NCBI RefSeq assembly: GCF_003600685.1
Contig: NZ_CP032084.1
Location: forward strand, 3,720,001 to 3,784,000
Source of the DNA: Achromobacter sp. B7
GTDB taxonomy: Bacteria > Pseudomonadota > Gammaproteobacteria > Burkholderiales > Burkholderiaceae_B
Direction of reading: 5' to 3'
DNA: 64,000 nucleotides
Part shown: one piece after another, positions 27,908-36,716 of the stretch
Position numbering within the stretch: position 1 is the first letter of the stretch
Layout: each line of letters opens with the position of its first letter
The notes under the pieces: generated by a model
Databases searched by the model: none
Seen by the model: only the letters and a program-made list of their open reading frames with translations
Told to the model about the DNA's origin: nothing
Program-made: the position numbers and the translations under genes

Positions 27908-27945
27908 GCGCCCATCAGGCGCCGCCGGCGGCGCCTGATGGGCGC
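27908..27945. repeat. 38-bp perfect palindrome
   Basis: Nineteen bases (gcgcccatcaggcgccgcc) are followed with no spacer by their exact reverse complement. It lies 49 bp after the unknown gene and 58 bp before hpaR. There is no T-run. It would form a very stable hairpin in RNA or a cruciform in DNA. Confidence 0.9.
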
Positions 27946-28002
27946 AAGACGCATCAAAATTTGTGGTCAAAAAATGGGCGGCTTCTTGCTAACATAGCCG
28001 CC

Positions 28003-28473
28003 ATGAGTCCCAGCTTCCACCACCGCAATCTTCCCCACCTGCTGCTATACGCGCGCGAAACCCTGATGGCGCATTTCCGCCCCGTGCTGCACGCGGCCGG
28101 CGTCACCGAGCAACAATGGCGGGTGTTGCGCACCCTTAGCGAAACGGGCGCGATGGAGCCCAACCAGATTGCGCGCAGTTGCCAGATCCTCAGCCCCAGC
28201 CTGACCCGGATGCTGGCCGGCATGGAAGAACAGGGCCTGATCAAGCGTGCCCGCTCCAGCGCGGACCAGCGTCGCCAGGAAATATCCCTGACGCCCAAAA
28301 GCCACAAGCTGATCGACCGCATGCGCCCGCAGGTGGACGCGAAGTATCAGGAAATCGAGGCCAAGATCGGCAAGGAATTGCTCGACCGCCTGTATCAGGA
28401 CGTGGACACAATGGTCGAGCTGATACGCCGCGACCCGCCCCCGGCCGACGCCAAGGAAACGGCCGACGCGTAG
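28003..28473 (+). CDS. hpaR: MarR-family regulator of homoprotocatechuate degradation
   Basis: A 156-residue MarR-type protein with the winged helix around EQQWRVLRTLSETGAMEPNQIARSCQILSPSLTRMLAGMEEQGLIKR. NLPHLLLYARETLMAHFRPVL at the N-terminus and the adjacent hpaD and hpaE genes identify it as HpaR, which represses the meta-cleavage genes until the substrate binds. The ATG at 28003 is used. A small palindrome GCTAACATAGC (27988-27998) stands directly before the start and resembles the sites between hpaE and the fused hpaF-hpaG gene, which suggests self-regulation. Confidence 0.92.
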   Translation: MSPSFHHRNLPHLLLYARETLMAHFRPVLHAAGVTEQQWRVLRTLSETGAMEPNQIARSCQILSPSLTRMLAGMEEQGLIKRARSSADQRRQEISLTPKSHKLIDRMRPQVDAKYQEIEAKIGKELLDRLYQDVDTMVELIRRDPPPADAKETADA

Positions 28474-28500
28474 CAGCATCGGCCCGCCACCTGCCGAAAC

Positions 28501-29352
28501 TTAGTCCGGCACCGGAAAGATCGCGTTGATCTGCCCCGTGCCCGAACTGGTGAAGTAGTCGGTGACGATTTCCACCGGCCTGTCGTAGCCGTCCCACCCC
28601 AGCAGGCCCAGCAGCATGGCGGTGTCGTGCATGCCGCCCTCGCCCACGCACAAATCGGCGTATTCGGGCAGCATGGCGCAAAACGTCTTCCAGTCGCCCT
28701 GGCGCCAAAGATCGACGACGCGCAAGTCCACCTGCTTGAAAAATTCGCGGCTGATCTGGTGCATCGCGGCTTCGGGGCTGTTGTTGTCGTTAAAGCGATG
28801 CGACAACGACCCGCTGGCCAACACGGCAACGCGGCTGTCGCTGGCCTGGATGGCCTGGCCCAACGCCGCGCCAAAGCGCCGGCTTTCGTCCAGGCCGTGC
28901 CAGGCGCACCATGCCGCTACCGACACCACCTTGAAGCGGCCATCGGCGTTCATGTAGCGCATGGGCACCAGCGTGCCGTATTCCAGTTCCAGGCTGTCGA
29001 TTTCGTGGCTGCGCGTGCCCACGCCCGCCGCGTTGGCGCTTTCGGCGATGCGGCGACCCAGATCGGGGTTGCCGTCGTACGCGTAGTGCATGTCCTTGAT
29101 GAAATGCGGCAGTTCGTTGCTGGTGTAGCAGCCCTTGAAGGCGCGGTTGGCGTTGACGTGATACCCCGCGTTCACCAGCCAATGCACGTCCAGCACCACG
29201 ATCGTGTCCACGTCCAGCTCGCGGCAGCGTTGGCCGATGATGCGGTGGCCTTCGATGGCGGCCTCGCGGCAACCGTGATGTTTGCCGGGAAGCTCCGACA
29301 AGTACATCGACGGCACGTGGGTCACCTTGGCGGCCAGTGCAAGCTTACCCAT
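28501..29352 (-). CDS. hpaD: 3,4-dihydroxyphenylacetate 2,3-dioxygenase
   Basis: A 283-residue class III (LigB-type) extradiol dioxygenase that opens homoprotocatechuate to 5-carboxymethyl-2-hydroxymuconate semialdehyde. The N-terminus MGKLALAAKVTHVPSMYLSE with the first His ligand, then DVHWLVNAGYH, SGSLSHRFNDN and a C-terminal SSGTGQINAIFP, match the E. coli enzyme closely in order and length. It follows hpaE by 22 bp on the minus strand. Confidence 0.96.
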   Translation of the reverse strand: MGKLALAAKVTHVPSMYLSELPGKHHGCREAAIEGHRIIGQRCRELDVDTIVVLDVHWLVNAGYHVNANRAFKGCYTSNELPHFIKDMHYAYDGNPDLGRRIAESANAAGVGTRSHEIDSLELEYGTLVPMRYMNADGRFKVVSVAAWCAWHGLDESRRFGAALGQAIQASDSRVAVLASGSLSHRFNDNNSPEAAMHQISREFFKQVDLRVVDLWRQGDWKTFCAMLPEYADLCVGEGGMHDTAMLLGLLGWDGYDRPVEIVTDYFTSSGTGQINAIFPVPD

Positions 29353-29374
29353 GATGGTTGTCTCCTTGTTGCAT

Positions 29375-30841
29375 TCACACGCCCCATCTGGGGATGTGGT
29401 GGCTGCCCATCGACACGCACACGTTCTTGATTTCGGCGAACACCTCGTAGCTGTATTCCCCGCCTTCGCGTCCCGTGCCGGATTCCTTGGTGCCGCCGAA
29501 CGGCTGGCGCAGATCGCGTACGTTTTGGCTGTTGATGAACACCATGCCTGCTTCGATGCCACGCGCCAAGCGGTGCGCGCGGCCGATGTCGCTCGTCCAG
29601 ATGTACGAGGCCAGGCCGTATTTGACATCGTTGGCCAGCGCCAGCCCGTGGGCTTCGTCCTTGAACGGGATCAGGCAGGCGACCGGCCCGAAAATTTCTT
29701 CCTGCGCGCAACGCATGCGGTTGTCCACGTCGGCCAGCACCGTGGGCCGCACGAAATTGCCGCGCGCCAGATGCGCGGGCAACCCTTCCGGCTTGCCCGC
29801 GCCGCCCGCCAGGATACGCGCCCCTTCCTGTTCGGCCAGCTGAATGTAGCCGGTGACCTTTTCCCAATGCTGACGCGTGATCATCGCGCCCACGTGAGTG
29901 GCCTCATCAGCAGGGTCGCCGACCACCAGGCGCTGGGCGCGCGCGGCGAACTTTCGCACGAAATCGTCGTAGATGGATTGCTGCACGAAGATGCGCGAAC
30001 CCGCGGTGCAGCGTTCGCCGTTCAGCGAAAAAATCGTGAAGAGCGCCGCGTCCAGCGCGCGGTCGACATCAGCGTCGTCAAAAATCAGCACGGGCGATTT
30101 GCCGCCCAGCTCCATCGAATATTTCTTGATGCCGCCCGCGTTGGCCATGATTTTCTTGCCGGTGACCGTGCCGCCGGTGAACGAGATGGCGCGCACGCCC
30201 GGGTGCCGCACCAGCGCATCGCCCGCGTCCGCGCCATAGCCCTGCACCACGTTCAGCACGCCGGCGGGAATGCCGGCTTCGAGCGCCAGCCGGCCCAATT
30301 GGTCGGCGGTCAGCGGGGACAATTCAGACATCTTCAACACGGCGGTATTGCCCAGCGCCAGGCACGGCGCCGTCTTCCAGGTGGCCGTCATGAAGGGCAC
30401 GTTCCACGGTGACACCAGCGCGCACACGCCCACCGGCTGATACAGCGTGTAGTTCAGCATTTGATCGTCCACCGGATAGGTGTGGCCGTTCATGCGGGTG
30501 CAGACTTCGGCAAAGAAATTGAAGTTCTCGGACGCGCGCGGAATCAGCTGTTTGCGCGTTTGCGAAATGGGCAGGCCCGTGTCCTGGGTTTCCAGTTCGG
30601 CCAGGTGCGGCACGTTGGCGTCGATAAGTTCGCCCAGGCGGCGCATCAACCGCGCGCGCTCCTTGGCGGGCGTGTTAGCCCACTTGGGAAACGCGTCCGC
30701 CGCCGCCGCCACGGCCGCGTCGATTTCTTTCTGCCCGCCCGCCGCCACTTCGGCAATGGCCTCGCCCGTGGCGGGGTTGTAGGTGACGAAGCGGTCAGCG
30801 CTATCGACCTGCTGGCCGTTGATCCAATGCTTGATGCTCAC
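29375..30841 (-). CDS. hpaE: 5-carboxymethyl-2-hydroxymuconate semialdehyde dehydrogenase
   Basis: A 488-residue NAD-dependent aldehyde dehydrogenase for the second step of the pathway. SPWNVPFMTATWK, FTGGTVTGKKI, the catalytic Glu in MELGGKSP (near residue 254) and the catalytic Cys in GERCTAGSR (near 288) are present. The GTG at 30841 has GAGGAG just upstream and is preferred over longer frames that cross the divergent promoter. Confidence 0.95.
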   Translation of the reverse strand: MSIKHWINGQQVDSADRFVTYNPATGEAIAEVAAGGQKEIDAAVAAAADAFPKWANTPAKERARLMRRLGELIDANVPHLAELETQDTGLPISQTRKQLIPRASENFNFFAEVCTRMNGHTYPVDDQMLNYTLYQPVGVCALVSPWNVPFMTATWKTAPCLALGNTAVLKMSELSPLTADQLGRLALEAGIPAGVLNVVQGYGADAGDALVRHPGVRAISFTGGTVTGKKIMANAGGIKKYSMELGGKSPVLIFDDADVDRALDAALFTIFSLNGERCTAGSRIFVQQSIYDDFVRKFAARAQRLVVGDPADEATHVGAMITRQHWEKVTGYIQLAEQEGARILAGGAGKPEGLPAHLARGNFVRPTVLADVDNRMRCAQEEIFGPVACLIPFKDEAHGLALANDVKYGLASYIWTSDIGRAHRLARGIEAGMVFINSQNVRDLRQPFGGTKESGTGREGGEYSYEVFAEIKNVCVSMGSHHIPRWGV

Positions 30842-30888
30842 GTGCGGCTCCTCGTTCTTATCGCGGCGCAATGCGTCGCCCCATTTAA

Positions 30889-31008
30889 TTAACACGTTAA
30901 CTTTATGCTGCCGGGATGGCGCTGTCAACGGTGGGATTCCCGGGTCGCATCGCGCGTCTGGCGCATTGCCGTCGATCCGCTTTCCCGCTATTCTAATTAA
31001 CATGCTAA
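30889..31008. promoter_or_regulatory. Two HpaR-type operators in the divergent hpaE/hpaF-G promoter
   Basis: TTAACACGTTAA (30889-30900) lies 48 bp before the hpaE start and TTAACATGCTAA (30997-31008) 20 bp before the hpaF-hpaG1 start. Both are flanked by taat on the left. The palindromic TTAAC-N2-GTTAA form is typical of MarR-family targets. Binding of HpaR is inferred. Confidence 0.65.
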
Positions 31009-31027
31009 CTATTTTGGCGGAGACACC

Positions 31028-32074
31028 ATGCCCCATATCTGGATCGAGTATTCAGGCAACCTCGCCCTGGATACCCGTGCGCTGATGCGCGCGGTGCAAG
31101 GCGCCGCCGTCGGCGACGGCAGCTTGTTTCCGCTGGCAGGCGCCCGCACCCGGGCACTGCGTGTGGACGACTGCCTGATCGTGGACGGCCACCCCGACAA
31201 CGCGTTCGTGCACGTGGTGCTGCGCATCGGCCACGGCCGCACCGACGCGCAAAAGGCCGCGTTGGGCGAGCGGGTGTTCCTGGCGCTGAACACCGCGCTG
31301 GCGCCGCACCTGGCCATGCGGCCCTTGGGCATTTCGATGCAGATCGAAGAAGCGGACCCGGTGCTGAACTACAAGCACAACAACTACCGCCACTATCTTG
31401 CGCAACGCGCCGAAGCGGCCAGCGCGGCCTTGGCGCAGCCGCCGCGCACCGTGGTCGGTGTGGCGCTCAACACGCGCCAGTCGCTTGACGCATTGGGCGA
31501 CGCCGTCAACGCGCCGCCCTACAAGGCCGCCCCGCGCGCACCCGTGCTGTACATCAAGCCCGCCAACACCTATGCGCGCGACGGCGACACCATCACGCTA
31601 CCCGCCGATGTGCAAGAGGTGCAGGTAGTCGCCTGCCTGGGCGTGGTGTTCGCGCGCCGCGCCAGTCGTGTCAGCCAGGCGGATGCGCTGGACTACGTGG
31701 CGGGCTATCGCGTGGTGGCGGACCTTTGCGTGCCGCACGACAGCTATTTCCGACCCGCCCTTAAACAACAGTGCCGCGATGGGTTCTGCCCCATCGGCGA
31801 CACGCTGGCGCCGGTATCGCCGGCAATCAATCCGGATGCGTTGGACATCGAAGTGCTGGTGGACGGCGTCGTCAGGCAGCGCGCCAGCACGGCCGACCTG
31901 TTCCGCCCCGTTGCGCGCCTGATCGCCGACGTGACCGAATTCATGAGCTTTGACGCCGGCGACATCCTGCTGGTGGGTACGCCGCACGATGCGCCACGCG
32001 TGCGCGCGGGGCAACGCTATGACATCCGCATCGCGCAGGTCGGCACGCTGGGCAACACGTTGGCCGCAACCTGA
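31028..32074 (+). CDS. Fusion of HpaF isomerase and HpaG N-terminal half
   Basis: The 348-residue protein joins two steps of the pathway. Residues 1-126 (MPHIWIEYSGNLA...FPLAGARTRA...VLNYKHNNYRHYL) match 5-carboxymethyl-2-hydroxymuconate delta-isomerase HpaF, including the N-terminal proline-2 that acts as base. After a short Ala-rich linker, residues about 140-345 (VGVALNTRQSLDALGDA...YIKPANTY...CRDGFCPIGDTLAP) match the N-terminal half of the E. coli bifunctional HpaG, a fumarylacetoacetate-hydrolase-fold decarboxylase/isomerase. In E. coli these are separate HpaF and a two-domain HpaG. There is no stop or frameshift at the join. Confidence 0.93.
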   Translation: MPHIWIEYSGNLALDTRALMRAVQGAAVGDGSLFPLAGARTRALRVDDCLIVDGHPDNAFVHVVLRIGHGRTDAQKAALGERVFLALNTALAPHLAMRPLGISMQIEEADPVLNYKHNNYRHYLAQRAEAASAALAQPPRTVVGVALNTRQSLDALGDAVNAPPYKAAPRAPVLYIKPANTYARDGDTITLPADVQEVQVVACLGVVFARRASRVSQADALDYVAGYRVVADLCVPHDSYFRPALKQQCRDGFCPIGDTLAPVSPAINPDALDIEVLVDGVVRQRASTADLFRPVARLIADVTEFMSFDAGDILLVGTPHDAPRVRAGQRYDIRIAQVGTLGNTLAAT

Positions 32075-32084
32075 GGACATCACC

Positions 32085-32840
32085 ATGAAACACGCACGCA
32101 TCGCTTACGAAGGCGTCATCCACTCCGTTACCGAAGCCGACGGCGAGCCGGGCAGCGTACTGCTGCCGGACGGGCGCGTCCTGGCCGAAGACGCGGTGAC
32201 ATGGTTGCCGCCCATCGAACCGCGCACCACCTTCACACTGGCCATCAACTACGCGGATCACGCCAAGGAACTGGCGTTCAAGGCGCCCGACGAGCCGCTG
32301 GGTTTTCTGAAGGCCGCCAACACGTTCGTGGGCCATCGCGCGCACACACTGCGCCCGGCCGACGTGGCATTCATGCACTACGAGTGCGAGCTGGCCGTGG
32401 TCATCGGCAAGACGGCGCGCAACGTCACGCGCGGGCTGGCCTACGACTATGTCGCGGGCTACACGGTGGCCAACGACTATGCGCTGCGCGACTACCTTGA
32501 AAATTGGTATCGCCCCAACCTGCGCGTGAAAAACCGCGATACGTGCACGCCGCTGGGCCCCTGGCTGGTGGACCGCGACGATGTGCCCGACCCCATGAAC
32601 CTGACGCTGCGCACCACGGTCAACGGCGTTCAGACCCAGCTTGGCAACACGCGCGACATGGTGTTCGACGTGCCTGCGCTGATTGAATATTTCAGCAGTT
32701 TCATGACCTTGTCCCCAGGCGACCTGATCCTGACCGGCACGCCGGACGGCATCGTCAACGTCATGCCCGGCGACGTGGTCGTGACGGAAATCGAAGGCGT
32801 CGGAAGGCTGGTCAACACGCTGGCGCCCTTCCCGTCTTAA
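32085..32840 (+). CDS. hpaG2: HpaG C-terminal-type isomerase/decarboxylase subunit
   Basis: A 251-residue FAH-fold enzyme equal to the C-terminal half of E. coli HpaG (LAINYADHAKELAFKAPDEPLGFLKAANTF; MHYECELAVVIGKTARNV; NDYALRDYLENWYRPNLRVK). Metal-binding acidic residues of the fold (E in MHYECEL, D in NDYALRD) are present. It probably forms the 2-hydroxyhepta-2,4-diene-1,7-dioate isomerase/OPET decarboxylase with the fused partner just upstream (10-bp gap). Confidence 0.93.
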   Translation: MKHARIAYEGVIHSVTEADGEPGSVLLPDGRVLAEDAVTWLPPIEPRTTFTLAINYADHAKELAFKAPDEPLGFLKAANTFVGHRAHTLRPADVAFMHYECELAVVIGKTARNVTRGLAYDYVAGYTVANDYALRDYLENWYRPNLRVKNRDTCTPLGPWLVDRDDVPDPMNLTLRTTVNGVQTQLGNTRDMVFDVPALIEYFSSFMTLSPGDLILTGTPDGIVNVMPGDVVVTEIEGVGRLVNTLAPFPS

Positions 32841-32858
32841 CCCTAATCCGGACCTTCC

Positions 32859-33662
32859 ATGCTAGACACCCAAACCGTACGCAGCATCGCCGCGCGCCTG
32901 CATGAAGCAGAACGCACGCGGACGCAGATCCGCCAGATTTCGCTGGACCATCCCGACATCGATATCGCCGACGCCTACGCCGTCCAGCGCGCCTGGATGG
33001 ACATCAAGCTGGCCGAAGGCCGCACCCGGCGCGGTCACAAGATCGGTCTGACGTCCCGCGCGATGCAGCAGTCATCGCAGATCGACGAGCCCGATTTCGG
33101 CATGCTGCTGGACGACATGTTCTTCGAGGATGGCGGCACCATTCCCGCCGGCCGCTTCATCCTGCCGCGTCTGGAAGTCGAGCTGGCCTTCGTGCTGGGC
33201 AAGCGGCTGCAAGGCCCGCACGTGACGCTGTTCCAGGTGTATGACGCGGTGGACTACGTGATCCCCGCGCTGGAGATCATCGACGCGCGCTCGCACGGCA
33301 TCGACCCCGACACCAAGCGGCCGCGCAAGGTGTTCGACACCATCGCCGACAACGCGGCGAACGCAGGCGTGGTGATGGGCGGGCGGCCTATAAAGATGGG
33401 CGATTTCGACCTGCGCTGGGTCGGCGCGATTTTGTCGCGCAACGCCGTGATCGAAGAAACCGGCGTGGCGGCGGGCGTCTTGAATCACCCGGCCAATGGC
33501 GTAGTATGGCTGGCTAACAAGCTGGCCGCCCACGACGTGGCGCTTGAAGCGGGCGAGATCATTCTGTCGGGTTCCTTCACCCGCCCCGTTGCCGCCCGGC
33601 CGGGCGACACCTTCCACGTCGATTACGGGGCGCTGGGTTCCGTCAACTGTCATTTCAACTAA
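32859..33662 (+). CDS. hpaH: 2-oxo-hept-4-ene-1,7-dioate hydratase
   Basis: A 267-residue FAH-like hydratase that adds water to 2-oxohept-4-ene-1,7-dioate. [39 protein letters not shown] (metal ligands E, E) and the C-terminal [20 protein letters not shown] are family signatures. It lies 18 bp after hpaG2 and 15 bp before hpaI, in one operon. Confidence 0.95.
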   Translation: MLDTQTVRSIAARLHEAERTRTQIRQISLDHPDIDIADAYAVQRAWMDIKLAEGRTRRGHKIGLTSRAMQQSSQIDEPDFGMLLDDMFFEDGGTIPAGRFILPRLEVELAFVLGKRLQGPHVTLFQVYDAVDYVIPALEIIDARSHGIDPDTKRPRKVFDTIADNAANAGVVMGGRPIKMGDFDLRWVGAILSRNAVIEETGVAAGVLNHPANGVVWLANKLAAHDVALEAGEIILSGSFTRPVAARPGDTFHVDYGALGSVNCHFN

Positions 33663-33677
33663 CACGGCACGCCGTCC

Positions 33678-34478
33678 ATGGACATCCTGACCAATACCTT
33701 CAAGCAAGCCTTGCGCGACCGCCAACCCCAGATCGGCCTGTGGGCCGGCCTGGCCAGCGCCTACACATCTGAAATCATTGCGGGGGCCGGCTTCGACTGG
33801 CTGCTGATCGACGGCGAACATGCGCCGAACACCTTGCAGACCACCTTGTCGCAATTGCAATCCGTGGCCGCCTATCCGGTGGCGCCCGTGGTGCGCCCGG
33901 CGTGGAACGACCCGGTGCAGATCAAGCAGATCCTGGACACCGGCGCGCAGACCTTGCTGGTGCCGATGATCCAGTCCGCCGACGAAGCGCGCGCGGCCGT
34001 GGCGGCGGTGCGCTATCCGCCGGCCGGCATCCGGGGCGTGGGCAGCGCGCTGGCGCGTTCGTCGCGCTGGAACCGCATCCCCAACTACCTGGAACGCGCC
34101 AACGATCAGATGTGCGTGCTGGTGCAGATTGAAACGCCGGCCGGCATCGACGCGCTGGACGACATCCTGGCGGTGGATGGCGTGGACGGGGCCTTCATCG
34201 GCCCAGCCGATTTGTCCGCGGGCATGGGCTTTTTGGGGCAGCCGGATCACCCCGAGGTGCTGGCAACCATCGACCAGGCCATTGCGCGCATCGTGCGGTC
34301 TGGCAAGGCCGCGGGCATCCTGCACAGCGGCGTGGCGCAGGCCAAGCACTACCTGTCGTTGGGCGCGACCTTCGTGGCAGTTGGCGTGGATGCCGTGTTG
34401 CTGGCGCGCGCGGCGGAAAACCTGGCCGGCGAATTCAAGGACGTGCGGCCGGTGGCGGCGGGCAAAGGCCCCTACTGA
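33678..34478 (+). CDS. hpaI: 4-hydroxy-2-oxoheptane-1,7-dioate aldolase
   Basis: The last pathway enzyme, a class II aldolase giving pyruvate and succinate semialdehyde. The 266-residue product carries the catalytic His in LIDGEHAPN, Arg in RPAWNDPV, and metal ligands in QIETPAGID and [11 protein letters not shown]. It is a paralogue of the gene at 15804. A strong terminator follows. Confidence 0.95.
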   Translation: MDILTNTFKQALRDRQPQIGLWAGLASAYTSEIIAGAGFDWLLIDGEHAPNTLQTTLSQLQSVAAYPVAPVVRPAWNDPVQIKQILDTGAQTLLVPMIQSADEARAAVAAVRYPPAGIRGVGSALARSSRWNRIPNYLERANDQMCVLVQIETPAGIDALDDILAVDGVDGAFIGPADLSAGMGFLGQPDHPEVLATIDQAIARIVRSGKAAGILHSGVAQAKHYLSLGATFVAVGVDAVLLARAAENLAGEFKDVRPVAAGKGPY

Positions 34479-34502
34479 ATCCGCGACGCATCAAACGGGC
34501 AG

Positions 34503-34539
34503 AAAAAAAGCGCACCGACTAATTCCGGTGCGCTTTTTG
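34503..34539. terminator. Rho-independent terminator after hpaI
   Basis: A-run, GCGCACCG, loop, CGGTGCGC, T-run. It serves hpaI and, read in reverse, the convergent SDR gene ending at 34557. Confidence 0.93.
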
Positions 34540-34556
34540 TTTGGACATGACCGTGA

Positions 34557-35276
34557 TCAGGATCGGCCGGCCACGCTGCCGCCGCCGTCCACGCCCAGCA
34601 CCTGGCCGGTAATGAACCCCGCGTCGTCCGACAGCAGGAAGGCAATGGCGGCCGCCACTTCGGCCGGCGTGCCCAGTCGCTTCATGGGCACGGAGGCCAG
34701 CGCGCGCTTTTCGCCATCGCTACCTGCCGGGCGGGTGGCGCGGAACATTTCCGTTTCAATCGGGCCGGGCGCGACCGCGTTGGCGGTCACGCCGTATTCG
34801 GCCAGTTCAAGGGCCCACGTGCGGGTGCAGCCCACCAGTGCGCTCTTGGCGGCCGAGTACGCCGTACGGTCCAACCCGCCATGGATGGCGCGGCTGACCA
34901 CGTTGACGATGCGGCCGGCGCGGCGCACCTTCATGGATTCGATGAACGCCTGGGTGACCTGCACCGCCACGCGCACATTCAGGTCCAGCACGTTGTACAG
35001 CGTGGCCAGGTCGATTTCGCCCAAGGGCTGCGGCGACGCAATGCCCACGTTGTTGACCACGGCGTCCACCGGAAACTTCTCGCGGATTTCGCGCAGCACT
35101 TCCTCGGTGCGGCCGGCGTCAGCCAGGTCACAGGCATACAGATAGCCGGGAAAGTCCACATCGGTGGTGTTGCGCGCAATGCCGACCACATGACAGCCCA
35201 TGTCGGACAGACGCTGCGTCAGCGCCCAGCCTATGCCCTTGGTGGCGCCCGTAATGAGCACACATTTGTCCTTCAT
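34557..35276 (-). CDS. Short-chain dehydrogenase/reductase
   Basis: A 239-residue classical SDR: cofactor motif GATKGIG near residues 10-16, NNVG in place of the usual NNAG, catalytic serine in VNVVSRAIHGG and YSAAK near residue 147. The C-terminus GQVLGVDGGGSVAGRS is typical of the FabG-like group. The substrate is unknown. It lies downstream of alr on the same strand after a 161-bp gap that holds two small hairpins. Confidence 0.9.
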   Translation of the reverse strand: MKDKCVLITGATKGIGWALTQRLSDMGCHVVGIARNTTDVDFPGYLYACDLADAGRTEEVLREIREKFPVDAVVNNVGIASPQPLGEIDLATLYNVLDLNVRVAVQVTQAFIESMKVRRAGRIVNVVSRAIHGGLDRTAYSAAKSALVGCTRTWALELAEYGVTANAVAPGPIETEMFRATRPAGSDGEKRALASVPMKRLGTPAEVAAAIAFLLSDDAGFITGQVLGVDGGGSVAGRS

Positions 35277-35347
35277 GGATTGAAACCTCGTCGTCAGATT
35301 GCTGGGTCAAAAACGGGCGCGTGGGCGCCCGGTGTTCCAAGTAGACA

Positions 35348-35387
35348 CCATCCGGGGATGGCTGTCTTGTAAATTGCGTAGCAATTT
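35348..35387. other. Two perfect small hairpins upstream of the SDR gene
   Basis: CCATCC-GG-GGATGG at 35348-35361 and AAATTGC-GTA-GCAATTT at 35371-35387. Either may act in the SDR leader or as the alr 3' end. Neither has a clean T-run. Confidence 0.5.
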
Positions 35388-35437
35388 CTGCCCACCGGAC
35401 ACCCGGCCAAAATCGGCCAGGTCGGGCGGCGATACGC

Positions 35438-36565
35438 TCAGGCGTCGCGGCTGACCGGCACGCGTGGCGCCAGGGCGCACAGCAATTCGTAGCCGATGGT
35501 GCCGGCGGCCTGTGCCACTTCGTCCACCGAGGGGCCGTCTTCGCCCCACAACACGACGGGCGCGCCGACACCGGCGGCGGGAATCGGGTCCAGGTCGACG
35601 ATCAGCATGTCCATCGACACGCGGCCGACCAATTGCGTACGGATGCCCGCCACGACCACGGGCGTGCCGGTGGTGGCGTGGCGCGGGTAGCCGTCGGCGT
35701 AGCCGCAGGCGACGATGCCGATCCGCATGGCGCGTTCGGCGCGGAAAATCGCACCGTAGCCCACGGAATCGCCCGCCTTCAGTTCCTGCACGGCGATGAT
35801 TTCAGAGGCCAGCGTCATGGCCGGCTTCAGGCCGAAGGACGCGGCTTCGGCATCCGCGAACGGCGACGCGCCGTACAGGCAGATGCCCGGGCGCACCCAA
35901 TGGGTCTGAGTGGGCGAGCTGACGGCGATGTCGGCAAAGCGCAGCGTGGCGGCCGAGTTGCAGACGCTGATGGTGCCGGGCATCTTATGCGTCACCGAAT
36001 TAAACAGGGCCAGCTGCTCGCTCACGCCCTGGGGGCCGTCGGCGCAGGCAAAGTGCGTCATCTTGCCCACCGACCCCAGCGTGCCCTGCTGCTGTAGCAA
36101 CATGGCGCGTTCATGGGCAGCGGGGTAGGAAGCCGGGCTGAAACCCAGGCGGTTCATGCCGCTGTTGAGCTTGAGCATGACATCCACGCGCCGGGTGAAA
36201 CGGGCGCGCGATAGCATGTCCAGCTGCTCGCGATTGTGTACCGTGGTGCTCAGGTGATAGCGGTCGACCAGATCCAGGTCGGCGGGTTTGAAGAACCCTT
36301 CCAGCAGCAGGATCGGGCCGCCCCAACCGGCCTCGCGGCAGCGCACGGCCTCGTCCAGGTCCAGCATGGCCAGGCCCTGCGCCTTGGAAAACCCCGTCAC
36401 CGCCTGCTCGATGCCATGGCCGTAGGCATTGGCCTTGATGACTGCCCAGATGGACGGCGGCAACCCGCCCGCGGCGGCGGCGGTCTGTTCAAGATGGTGG
36501 CGCACGGTGGCAAGATTGTGCGCAAGCGCGGAGACGGAGACGGTGGCGGATATGGGGCGCGGCAT
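35438..36565 (-). CDS. alr: Alanine racemase
   Basis: A 375-residue PLP enzyme that makes D-alanine for peptidoglycan. The PLP lysine is K44 in AVIKANAYGHG, the second catalytic base is the tyrosine in VGYGAIFRAE, and VGRVSMDML is the conserved C-terminal domain motif. The ATG at 36565 (MPRPISATVSV) matches the family N-terminus; the longer frame overlaps the divergent hpnC start. Alr and DadX cannot be told apart by sequence alone, and no dadA is adjacent. Confidence 0.95.
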   Translation of the reverse strand: MPRPISATVSVSALAHNLATVRHHLEQTAAAAGGLPPSIWAVIKANAYGHGIEQAVTGFSKAQGLAMLDLDEAVRCREAGWGGPILLLEGFFKPADLDLVDRYHLSTTVHNREQLDMLSRARFTRRVDVMLKLNSGMNRLGFSPASYPAAHERAMLLQQQGTLGSVGKMTHFACADGPQGVSEQLALFNSVTHKMPGTISVCNSAATLRFADIAVSSPTQTHWVRPGICLYGASPFADAEAASFGLKPAMTLASEIIAVQELKAGDSVGYGAIFRAERAMRIGIVACGYADGYPRHATTGTPVVVAGIRTQLVGRVSMDMLIVDLDPIPAAGVGAPVVLWGEDGPSVDEVAQAAGTIGYELLCALAPRVPVSRDA

Positions 36566-36716
36566 GGTGTGGGATCCTGTGGCGCTTAAGTCTAACTGAT
36601 CGCCGCCCGAGAGGGAGGGCATCTGCAATGACATCTCTGATGGCATCGCGCCCCCAAAGGCGACTACTCTAAAATGGTGCGATCCCGTCCCGGGACCGCC
36701 CTCTGTACCGCTATCC

